NCBI GenBank assembly: GCA_963754335.1
Contig: CAVWFQ010000005.1
Span: 682,001-746,000, forward strand
Source of the DNA: JBBSDP01 sp963754335
GTDB lineage: Bacteria > Planctomycetota > Phycisphaerae > Tepidisphaerales > Tepidisphaeraceae
Length of the DNA: 64,000 bases
Direction of reading: 5' to 3'
In this document: piece after piece, positions 48,896 to 56,696 of the stretch
Layout: each line of letters starts with the position of its first letter
Numbering within the stretch: position 1 is the first letter of the stretch
Notes under the pieces: model-generated
What the model was told of the DNA's origin: nothing
Databases searched by the model: none
Seen by the model: the letters and a program-made list of their open reading frames with translations, nothing else
Translations under genes and position numbers: made by a program

Positions 48896-50119
48896 ATGCA
48901 CCTCGTCATTTACGAAGATTCCTTCTGGACACGTTTGGCGCCCCTGTCACTCTCCCGTCCCGTCTGCATGCTCACGCTCGGAAGCAAAACGCTGCTGGAG
49001 CGCGCATTGGCGCATCTGAAGCCCTCCCGCGTAACGCTCTGGGTGCGCCCTGAGTTGGAAAAACTCTGTCAGCAACAGGCGCTCCGTTTTAATATCCCAA
49101 TCGCAATCAATCAACCGCTCGATCAGGAACCGTTTCTTCTGCTGAATGCGCGCACCGCGGTTTTGGGTCCTGCCGCTACGTCTGAACACCCTTCGGACAC
49201 TACTCACCCTCACGCACTGCGCTATTCAGGAAGCGTTCCTGCCATCGGTCCATCTGATCCATTGGATGCAACCGACGCATGGCGTCGATCCTCACATTCG
49301 GCGCAGCCCGAACCGATCGGGCGCCTCGCCCATTCCCTGGCGGATCTGATCCACTGGAATCATGAGGCGATCATCGAAGATTTCGCAGATGCGGGAGACG
49401 CGACGGCGGCGCTCCCTTCCGGACCGTTTCACCTGGTCGATGCCGCTCGGATTCGTCTGGGACAAGATGTTCACCTGGAACCCGGATGCGTGATCGACGC
49501 CTCATGCGGTCCGATTCTTCTGTCCGACCGCGTGACGATCGGGGCTGGGGCAGTGTTAAAGGGTCCGTGCGCGATCGGTCCGTGTACGGTCATCGCACCC
49601 CTGACGCAGATCCGCCCGGGGACGGCTATCGGCGCCAATTGCCGCATTGGCGGCGAGGTGTCCGCCTCCATCATCCTTTCTCATTCCAACAAGGCGCATG
49701 AGGGATATCTGGGCCACAGCTATCTGGGCGAGTGGGTGAATCTCGGAGCGGGGACCACCACCAGCAATTTGAAAAACACCTACGGCGAAGTCGTTTTAAA
49801 AGTCGGTGCCCGGCGCGTTCCGACCGGCCGGCAATTCCTGGGGTCGCTGGTCGGCGATCATTCCAAGACGGGAATCCTGACGCGACTGATGACGGGCACC
49901 TATATCGGCTATTGCAGCATGCTGGCCGCCTCGACGTCGCCGCCGTCGTCAGTCCCCAGTCTCACGTTTATCACCGACGCCGGCCACGCCGCCTATCGGC
50001 TCGACAAGGCTGCCGAGGTTGCACGCAGGGTTTATCAACGGCGCGGAAAGGAATGGACCGCCGACGATGAGGCCCTGATGCATTACGTCGCCCGCATCGC
50101 GCCGCATGTCGAAGCGTAA
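48896..50119 (+). CDS. GlmU-like sugar nucleotidyltransferase/acetyltransferase (alternative type)
   Basis: 407 residues. N-terminal part (VIYEDSFWTRLAPLSLSRPV, LLLNARTAV) and a C-terminal left-handed beta helix with hexapeptide pattern (IGAGAVLKGPCAIGPCTVIA, IGANCRIGGEVSASIILSHS), then YLGHSYLGEWVNLGAGTTTS. This fits the 'alternative bacterial GlmU' group found in Bacteroidetes and planctomycetes, proposed to make UDP-GlcNAc. Residues about 95-150 are unusually Ser/Pro/Asp-rich and weakly conserved-looking, so a local insertion or paired frameshift is possible. Starts 40 bases after the helicase. Confidence 0.85.
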   Translation: MHLVIYEDSFWTRLAPLSLSRPVCMLTLGSKTLLERALAHLKPSRVTLWVRPELEKLCQQQALRFNIPIAINQPLDQEPFLLLNARTAVLGPAATSEHPSDTTHPHALRYSGSVPAIGPSDPLDATDAWRRSSHSAQPEPIGRLAHSLADLIHWNHEAIIEDFADAGDATAALPSGPFHLVDAARIRLGQDVHLEPGCVIDASCGPILLSDRVTIGAGAVLKGPCAIGPCTVIAPLTQIRPGTAIGANCRIGGEVSASIILSHSNKAHEGYLGHSYLGEWVNLGAGTTTSNLKNTYGEVVLKVGARRVPTGRQFLGSLVGDHSKTGILTRLMTGTYIGYCSMLAASTSPPSSVPSLTFITDAGHAAYRLDKAAEVARRVYQRRGKEWTADDEALMHYVARIAPHVEA

Positions 50120-50136
50120 CGCGCCTTTGTAACCCA

Positions 50137-50424
50137 ATGGCCTGGCAACACGAAAATGAAACCGACGAGGACGACCCGGAAGATCCAGATCCCCAGGATA
50201 TGGATGATTCGGATGATCCCGAGGTCATCGATTGCCCTTACTGCGGCAAATCAATCTCCGAAGAGGCAGAGCAGTGTCCCCACTGCGGCAATTACGTCAG
50301 CCGCGAAGACGCGCCGTATGACAAGAAATGGTGGATTGTGATCGGCGTCGTTCTGCTCGTGATCGCGACGCTGATGTGGTTATGGATTTCGGGTTCAACC
50401 AATCCGCGTCCGCTCATTCCTTAA
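50137..50424 (+). CDS. small acidic zinc-ribbon membrane protein
   Basis: 95 residues: a very acidic start (ENETDEDDPEDPDPQDMDDS), a zinc ribbon IDCPYCGKSISEEAEQCPHC, and one C-terminal membrane helix (WWIVIGVVLLVIATLMWLWI). Seventeen bases after the GlmU-like gene, so probably in its operon. Likely a tail-anchored cytoplasmic domain; function unknown. Confidence 0.8.
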   Translation: MAWQHENETDEDDPEDPDPQDMDDSDDPEVIDCPYCGKSISEEAEQCPHCGNYVSREDAPYDKKWWIVIGVVLLVIATLMWLWISGSTNPRPLIP

Positions 50425-50428
50425 TCTA

Positions 50429-51158
50429 TCACATCGCCAGAAATCCCCCGTCAATCGGCAGCATCGCCCCATGAATCAGGTTGGCCTTGTCGCTGAGCAA
50501 ATAGACGACGGCATTGGCAACGTCGATCGGCATCGCAAACTTGCCCAGCGGAATTTTGGCGAGCATTGCCGATCGCTTTTTCGGATCGGCCCAGGCCATT
50601 TCGCCCATCGGGGTCAATACGACAGTCGGGTTGACGGAATTGACGCGGATCTGGTGCGGGCCCAGTTCGATCGCCATCACGCGCGTAAGCTGATCGAGCG
50701 CCCCCTTTGAAGCGCAATAGGCGGCATGATCGGGGATTCCGACCATCGACGCCTGGCTGGAAACGTTGACGATCGCTCCGCCGGTCCGGCGTTCGATCAT
50801 GCCGCGGGCGACGACCTGCGTAAGAATCAGCGCAGCGCGGACGTTGACCGCGATGGTTCGATCGAATCCCGCGACCGTCGTCTCAAGCAGCGACTGCGGA
50901 ACAGAAATGCCGGCATTGTTGACGAGAAGATCAATTTCCCCGGCCTCGCGGGCGGTGCGCCCGGCGCTATTGGCATCCTCCAGATCAGCCACGATCGTCC
51001 GGCAACCCATCTCGCGCGAGCGATTCCAGATCCGATGCGGTCCGGCTCACTGCCACCACGTCGGCTCCGCATTCAGCAAGCAGGATCGCAATCTGCCGGC
51101 CGATCCCCTTTCCTGCCCCGCTCACCAACGCCCGCTTCCCGTCGAGTCGAATCTCCAT
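50429..51158 (-). CDS. SDR oxidoreductase, DCXR (L-xylulose reductase)-like (frameshifted near 51012)
   Basis: About 243 residues. NADP-binding VSGAGKGIGRQIA at the start, DLLVNNAGISVPQ, the catalytic serine region NVSSQASMVG, and YCASK with Tyr/Lys. The late segment IRVNSVNPTVVLTPMGEMAW and KIPLGKFA is strikingly like animal dicarbonyl/L-xylulose reductase. The first 50 residues (from ATG 51158) are in another frame, with a break at the run CGCGCGAG. Predicted to interconvert L-xylulose and xylitol or reduce other carbonyls. It converges with the zinc-ribbon gene ending at 50424. Confidence 0.87.
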
Positions 51159-51185
51159 TTTACTCCTCGCGACGAACCCGTCTTC

Positions 51186-51222
51186 CGTTCATCGTTCATC
51201 GCTCATCCTTCATCGTTTCCTC
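51186..51222. repeat. TTCATCG short direct repeats
   Basis: Four to five imperfect tandem copies of CGTTCATC / CGCTCATC / CCTTCATC between the DCXR-like gene and the end of the response regulator. Confidence 0.6.
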
Positions 51223-51922
51223 AGGATGCGATTGACCTTGGGGCAGGCGACGTGCGATCCAGCGTGTATTGAACCGCGAAGCGAAGTAATTCAGCGGAGG
51301 TCTTCAATCGCAACTTGTCCTTGATCCGCTCGCGATGGGCTTCAACGGTCTTGGGACTGAGGAACAGCTGATCGGCAATATCGCGCGTACTCCTGGCCTG
51401 GCCCAGCAGCGTCAGCACTTCCAGTTCGCGGTCGCTCAGCTCGCCGGTCGGATGAACTTTGGTCGAACCCGAGGCGGTGTAATGATCCGCGAGCCGCGTG
51501 GCCATCGCCTCGCTCACGTAGACCTGACCTTCGAGGACGCGATGGATCGCGGCGACGATTTTCTTGGGCACTTCCTGTTTCATCACATATCCCCGCCCGC
51601 CGGCCCGCAGCACGCGCAAGGCGTACATCGATTCGTCATACATCGATAATGCCAGGCAAAACAGGCCCGAGCGCATCGCCACCAGATCGCGAATCACATC
51701 CACACCGCTTCGGCCGCCCAGTGAAATATCGACGACCGCGATATCGGGCGCACACGCATCGAGCATTGCGAGCGCCTCCTCGCCTCCCGAGGCCTGGCCG
51801 CAGACCGACAAGTCGGGCACCGCATTGATGAGGGTCGCCAGACCCTCGCGCACGATGGGATGGTCGTCAATCAACAGCACGCGCGAGCGGGGCGGTGTCT
51901 CCGGACTGTTTGAATTCTCCAT
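51221..51922 (-). CDS. NarL/LuxR-family response regulator
   Basis: 233 residues. Receiver: LLIDDHPIVREGLATLI, phospho-acceptor in IAVVDISLGGRSG, Lys in GYVMKQEVPKK. Output: LuxR-type HTH with LSDRELEVLTLLGQARSTRD and LFLSPKTVEAHRERIKDKL. It begins seven bases after the kinase gene stops, so kinase and regulator are one operon. Likely target: the divergent exoprotein gene at 53280, across a palindrome at 53108 (inference). Confidence 0.95.
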   Translation of the reverse strand: MENSNSPETPPRSRVLLIDDHPIVREGLATLINAVPDLSVCGQASGGEEALAMLDACAPDIAVVDISLGGRSGVDVIRDLVAMRSGLFCLALSMYDESMYALRVLRAGGRGYVMKQEVPKKIVAAIHRVLEGQVYVSEAMATRLADHYTASGSTKVHPTGELSDRELEVLTLLGQARSTRDIADQLFLSPKTVEAHRERIKDKLRLKTSAELLRFAVQYTLDRTSPAPRSIAS

Positions 51923-51929
51923 GATCGAA

Positions 51930-53020
51930 TTATCTCCTGGACGATACGGCCAGCTCGGGGCTGGCTTGATTTATCGATAGCGAGGCGGGCGCGTCAACGC
52001 GGCACCGACAGGTCACCCGGGTGCCGCCCTGCGGACTGGCACGTTCGACCGTAAGGGATGCGCCGATCATGTTGGCGCGGTAGTTCATGATGCGCAGGCC
52101 AAGTCCCGGATTGACGCGCGTCTTTTCCGAAAGTCCGCATCCGTCGTCGAGCACCGTCAGTGTCATCTCGTCGCGCTCAACCTGGAGGGATACCGCGGCG
52201 ATTGCGGCTTTCCCGTGTTTGACCGAATTGCTCAGCGCCTCCTGAACGATCCGATACAGATGGATCGCCCGCTCCGGTTCGATGGCAATCAGGGGCCCAT
52301 TGTGAGTCCAGGTGCATTGGATCCGCAGCAACACGGCGGCGCCCGCCGTCAGCTCTTCCATCGCAATGACGAATCCATCGCGTTCGAGTGTCGCCGGCCA
52401 GAGAGTGCGGGCGAGGTTTCGCGTCCAGCCAACCGCTTCGCTGACCAATCGAGTGATGGTTTCCGCCTGGGCCGCCGGCGAGCCGTTTCCGTTGCCGATC
52501 AGCTGCGCCATCGACTCGCTCAAGAGTGAAATGCCTGTCAGATGTTGTCCGAGGCCGTCGTGAAGATCGTGGCCGATCCGTCGTCGTTCGTCTTCACCGA
52601 TCTGGAGGATCTGCCGTTCGAGGTCGCGGCGGGTTTGTTCGCCCGCCCGCGCCGATCGCCGCATGGACAGAAGCCCCTCTCCAAGAATACTGAGGAGAAC
52701 TCCCTCGACAAGAAGCAGTCCAACGTCGTGGCTGTCGATGGTCTGAGGCAATGCCGATTTGCTGACCAGCAGCGCCGCGGCGCCGGCAAGGGCTGTCGCC
52801 ACCAATCCGGGTCCCGCGCCCCGAATACCGCGGAGGCGGCTATCGCCACGAATGGCAGCAGCAGTGTAAACTCGCGCCAGTAGCGTGTTCCCGCCGGCTG
52901 ACCGAGGGTGATGGCGACTGCAACCGCCGCCACGGCGAAGCCATAGCGCCAGACCGTGGTTTTGATCGACTCGCGCACACCGTCGTCGCGAAGCATGGAA
53001 ATGGTAATCGACGGAAGCAT
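51930..53020 (-). CDS. membrane sensor histidine kinase, HisKA_3/NarX-like (frameshifted near 52815)
   Basis: About 363 residues. N-terminal half has four hydrophobic segments (WRYGFAVAAVAVAITLG, FTLLLPFVAIAASAVFGA, LVATALAGAAALLVS, GLLLVEGVLLSILGEG) and no evident periplasmic domain. Then the dimerisation/phospho-acceptor helix RRRIGHDLHDGLGQHLTGIS and an ATPase domain with EALSNSVKHGKAA (N box), DDGCGLSE and GLGLRIMNYRA. One G missing from GGGG near 52815 shifts the frame within the second or third membrane segment. The short loops suggest sensing within the membrane or of a small permeant signal. Confidence 0.9.
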
Positions 53021-53107
53021 TCGGTTGAGCGCAAGGGCGCCTATTCGGTTATCGGCCGATTTCGTGGTAAGACGTTACGCGACTGCTGTTAGAAGTAAAG
53101 TCTTCGC

Positions 53108-53150
53108 TTAGGGGCAACCCCTAATGGAAAAAAATCGCCTAGGGGTTTTC
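53108..53150. promoter_or_regulatory. TTAGGGG palindrome and half-site in divergent promoter region
   Basis: TTAGGGG-CAA-CCCCTAA at 53108-53124, perfect seven-base arms, with a further CTAGGGG at about 53139-53145. It lies 88 bases upstream of the kinase operon and about 155 bases upstream of the Calx-beta gene. A plausible operator for the adjacent NarL-type regulator. Confidence 0.5.
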
Positions 53151-53279
53151 CTGTGGGAATTGAGGGGCGAACGCCACCGGAAATGCGGCTCGCACTGATA
53201 GCCGCCATCGGGTACACGGCACATAATCCTGACGCGTCTGTTCCGCCGTCTCCCGCGACGGCTTTGTTGTACCTCAAAC

Positions 53280-56200
53280 ATGGGAATGCGAATGTCCTCC
53301 AAAGCACCGCGTGTCGGTCGGTCTTCCAGTCTAAAATTGTCGCGCAAGCCGATCGAACAACTCGAGTCGCGCACGATGCTTTCGGCATCGCTGCACGCGC
53401 AGACCATCGCTCCCACCGAGCCGGTCGTCGCGATTGTCGCCAGCAAGGCGACCGCCACCCGTGCCGCCAACGGGACAGACGCGAAAGGGACTTTCACCGT
53501 CAGCCGTTCCCACTTCTCCAACAAAGCTCCGTTGACCGTCAATTACAGCATCGATCCGGCCTCGACGGCTTCGAGCGGCGTCGATTTTACCGCGATCACC
53601 GGGTCGGTTGTGATCCCCGCGGGTCATGGCAGCGCACCGATCAGCGTCAATCCGCTGAACTCCGCAGCGGCTCTTGCCGTCGAGAAGCTCACACTCGATC
53701 TTCAGTCCGGCTCTTACATCAACAATACAGCCAAGAGCGCCGCAACTGTTACGATCAACGACAAGCGGCCCCTGGTTTCGATCACGGCCAGCCAGCCGTC
53801 CGCCCAGGAAAATGGCGCGGTTGCCGGGCAATTTACGGTTACCCGCACCGGTCCGACGAATAAGCCGCTGACCGTTGCGTACACGGTCGACCCGGCCTCG
53901 ACGGCAACATCCGGCGTGGATTTTACGCCGTTGACCGGCAGCGTCGTCATCGCCAAGGGACAAACCCAGGCGACGATCGCGCTGACTCCTATTGATACCG
54001 GCCTCTTTTCCGGCATCCAGAACGTGATTCTCGATCTGTCGAGCGGCACCTACGGCACACTCCGCGGAAGCACCAGCGCCACGGTCTCGATCGCCGATAA
54101 TGACTCGGCTCCAGTCGTGGATATTGCCAAGGTCGCCGACGCTTCGGACGTTGACCCCAGCGGTGCAGGCCTCGGCCAATTCACCGTCACACGGACCGGC
54201 GACACCTCCAGCGCGCTCACGGTCACCTATGAGTTGTCCACCGACGACACGGCGCTTCCCGGCGTCGACTTCGCCACCCTCCCGGGCAGCGTCGTCATCC
54301 CCGCCGGTCAAAGCAGCGCGGATATCGATGTCACCGCGACCGACATTGGCGTTGCCACGGTGAACAAGACGCTTACCCTGACATTGACGAATTCCGGCGA
54401 AACTAATCCCTCCCTCACCAGCGCGACGATGACGATTGCCGAACACGCGAAAATCGTCACGCCAGTCGTCGATATCTCGACACTCTCCAACGCCTCGGAC
54501 GTCGATCCTGCCGGCGCGGGGCTTGGACAGTTCATCGTCACGCGCACGGGAGACACCACTAACGCGCTGACAGTCAACTATGTGCTGTCGAACACGGGCA
54601 CGGCGGTATCCGGCGTTGACTTCGCCGCCCTTCCGGGCAGCGTCGTCATTCCCGCCGGCCAAAGCAGCGCGATCATCGATGTCACCGCGATCGACGCTGG
54701 CCTCGCCACTGCCAATAAGACGCTTACCCTGACGCTGACGAATTCCGGCGAAACCAATCCCTCGCTCATCACCGCGACGATGACGATTGCCGAACACATG
54801 GGCATCGTCACGCCGGTCGTCGATATCACAACGCTCACCAATGCATCCGAAGTCGATCCGACGACAACCGGCCTCGGTCAGTTCCAGGTCACCCGCCAAG
54901 GCTCGACGACGGCGGACCTCACCGTGAATTACACTGTCAGCGGCACCGCCGTCGCGGGCACCAACTATGTCTCCCTCAGCGGCAGCGTGGTCATTCCGGC
55001 CGGCCAAAGCAGTGCGACCATCACCCTCACGCCGATTAACGACAATCTTGCGGATGGGGCGACGACCGTCATCCTGACGCTGACTAACACCGGCGAAACC
55101 AACCCGTCTCTCACCAGCGCGACGATGAGCATTGCCGATGCCGGCGCCAGCAATATTCCGGCCGGCTGGTGGGATACCGACTATCACGACCGCGTTGCCC
55201 TCCAGGCAAACGTCGGAGACTTCGCACGAACCGATATGCCGGTCGATCAGATCATCAACTTCACCACGCTCCTCTCGTCGCTCGGACAGAGCGGCCAGCC
55301 GCTGAATCTCAACTCGCTCCGGGTCGTGGAGACCTCCGCCGACGGCACGACCGTTATCGATCCGAACGTTCCGTTCCAGTTCGATCAGGCGGCAAATTTC
55401 GATGCGACGAGCAATGCGATGGGAGACCTGGTCTTCATCATGAGCGGCAACACCGACGCCAATACGACGCGCTACTATCACGTCTATTTCGACACCGGCG
55501 CCAATTTCACCGCTGAAGTGATCACGCCGATGATCACGACCAACACCAACACCACCGACCAGGACCAGGCCGCCATCGAAGTCGATAACGAGACCGCCAG
55601 CTATTTCCTTCAGACTCAAAACGGCGGGTTTTCCAGTATTATCGACAAGGACGGCAACAACTGGATCGGCTACAACGACACGCCCAACAGCATGGGCCAG
55701 GGCCAGTTCCGCGGATTGCCCAACGCCGTCCTCAACGGCGGATTCCACCCCGGGTTCACGACCGGATCGACACAGGTGGTCAGCACCGGCCCGCTGAAGA
55801 CCACGCTGCTCTGCACCTGCACAGTTCCCGTGACCAACGCCCCCGACGCTACTTACACGATGATGTACGAGTTCTATCCCACCTTTGTACGGGCCACGAT
55901 GCTTTCCGCCGGCGCTCGCTACTGGTTCCTCTACGAAGGAACTCCCGGCGGAGCGATCAACGATAACGATCTGCTCGGTCGCTCCGACGGCACGGTAACA
56001 AGCATCACCCAAGCCTACGCCCTCCAGGACGGGCTCAACGCCAGCGGTACCGGCGAATGGGCCTATTTCGACAGCGTCGGCGAGAATCGCATGCTGTACC
56101 TCATCAAAAACAATCCGACTGACCAGGTCGACTCTTATGAGCTGGCCGATCTGACCATCTTTGCCCTCGGTCGCGACTTCACCCTCTCGGGAAACAGTTC

Positions 56201-56342
56201 CGAACTGTTCACCGGCGAGAACTCGTTTACCTTCGGCCTGTCGGACTTCGACAACACCTTCAACACCGCCTCGACCGTCATCAACGGTACATATCAGCCG
56301 GTCACCGTCACCAGCAATCCGACGCCCGAGACTATTTCGTAA
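53280..56342 (+). CDS. large exported Calx-beta repeat protein with LEPR-type sorting motif
   Basis: 1020 residues. The N-terminus (KPIEQLESRTMLSAS) matches the planctomycete LEPR-XLL export/sorting motif. Five Calx-beta-like units follow (about residues 65-160, 163-270, 278-390, 391-505 and 506-635), each with the pattern VTRTG...TVNYT...SGVDF...SGSVVIPAGQSSA...ILTLTN. Residues 640-1015 form a globular beta region (WDTDYHDRVALQANVGDFAR, RYYHVYFDTGANFTAE). Calx-beta units bind calcium and give rigid adhesins or matrix proteins. Start at 53280, 53286 or 53292; no clear ribosome site. Ends with a strong terminator. Confidence 0.9.
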   Translation: MGMRMSSKAPRVGRSSSLKLSRKPIEQLESRTMLSASLHAQTIAPTEPVVAIVASKATATRAANGTDAKGTFTVSRSHFSNKAPLTVNYSIDPASTASSGVDFTAITGSVVIPAGHGSAPISVNPLNSAAALAVEKLTLDLQSGSYINNTAKSAATVTINDKRPLVSITASQPSAQENGAVAGQFTVTRTGPTNKPLTVAYTVDPASTATSGVDFTPLTGSVVIAKGQTQATIALTPIDTGLFSGIQNVILDLSSGTYGTLRGSTSATVSIADNDSAPVVDIAKVADASDVDPSGAGLGQFTVTRTGDTSSALTVTYELSTDDTALPGVDFATLPGSVVIPAGQSSADIDVTATDIGVATVNKTLTLTLTNSGETNPSLTSATMTIAEHAKIVTPVVDISTLSNASDVDPAGAGLGQFIVTRTGDTTNALTVNYVLSNTGTAVSGVDFAALPGSVVIPAGQSSAIIDVTAIDAGLATANKTLTLTLTNSGETNPSLITATMTIAEHMGIVTPVVDITTLTNASEVDPTTTGLGQFQVTRQGSTTADLTVNYTVSGTAVAGTNYVSLSGSVVIPAGQSSATITLTPINDNLADGATTVILTLTNTGETNPSLTSATMSIADAGASNIPAGWWDTDYHDRVALQANVGDFARTDMPVDQIINFTTLLSSLGQSGQPLNLNSLRVVETSADGTTVIDPNVPFQFDQAANFDATSNAMGDLVFIMSGNTDANTTRYYHVYFDTGANFTAEVITPMITTNTNTTDQDQAAIEVDNETASYFLQTQNGGFSSIIDKDGNNWIGYNDTPNSMGQGQFRGLPNAVLNGGFHPGFTTGSTQVVSTGPLKTTLLCTCTVPVTNAPDATYTMMYEFYPTFVRATMLSAGARYWFLYEGTPGGAINDNDLLGRSDGTVTSITQAYALQDGLNASGTGEWAYFDSVGENRMLYLIKNNPTDQVDSYELADLTIFALGRDFTLSGNSSELFTGENSFTFGLSDFDNTFNTASTVINGTYQPVTVTSNPTPETIS

Positions 56343-56367
56343 CCCGCTGCCCTCGCTTGAGACTGCA

Positions 56368-56415
56368 CAACCGGCGCATCCCGATCCATCCGGGATGCGC
56401 CGGTTTCTTTTTCAA
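56368..56415 (+). terminator. intrinsic terminator of the Calx-beta gene
   Basis: CCGGCGCATCCCG-ATCCAT-CGGGATGCGCCGG, a 13-bp stem, followed by TTTCTTTTT. Confidence 0.92.
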
Positions 56416-56459
56416 CGGCGCAATTGCGATTTTGATGCGGCCGATGTATCTGCGCTCTC

Positions 56460-56666
56460 ATGGAACCGACCAAAGACCTCAAGCCCCACACCCACTACGC
56501 TCACGAACATGGCCACAATCGCGGCCCCTATTGGAAGCGCGCCCATCACGACTGGAAATTCTGGGTTGCAATTGCGGTCATGCTGGCAGCGATGGCGACC
56601 TATCTGATTACGAACGATCTATCGGTGCGTCACCCCCATGCCGTCCCGCAACAGCCCACGCCGTGA
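56460..56666 (+). CDS. small His-rich single-pass membrane protein
   Basis: 68 residues: a His-rich head (HTHYAHEHGHNRGPYWKRAH) and one membrane helix (FWVAIAVMLAAMATYLITND). Small proteins of this shape, with a PYWKRAHxDW segment before the helix, recur in diverse bacteria as I recall, which supports it as a real gene. Stands alone between the terminator and a convergent PQQ-propeller gene. Function unknown; metal contact by the His cluster is conceivable. Confidence 0.65.
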   Translation: MEPTKDLKPHTHYAHEHGHNRGPYWKRAHHDWKFWVAIAVMLAAMATYLITNDLSVRHPHAVPQQPTP

Positions 56667-56696
56667 AAACGAATTCCCGGAACCAAGCCCAATGCC

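Noticed and set aside
53331..56012. 893-codon open frame antisense to the Calx-beta gene
   Set aside because: The sense strand has five clear Calx-beta repeats, a sorting motif and a terminator; the antisense reading is Arg/Gly/Asp-rich with no domain and merely follows from GC-rich repeated codons.
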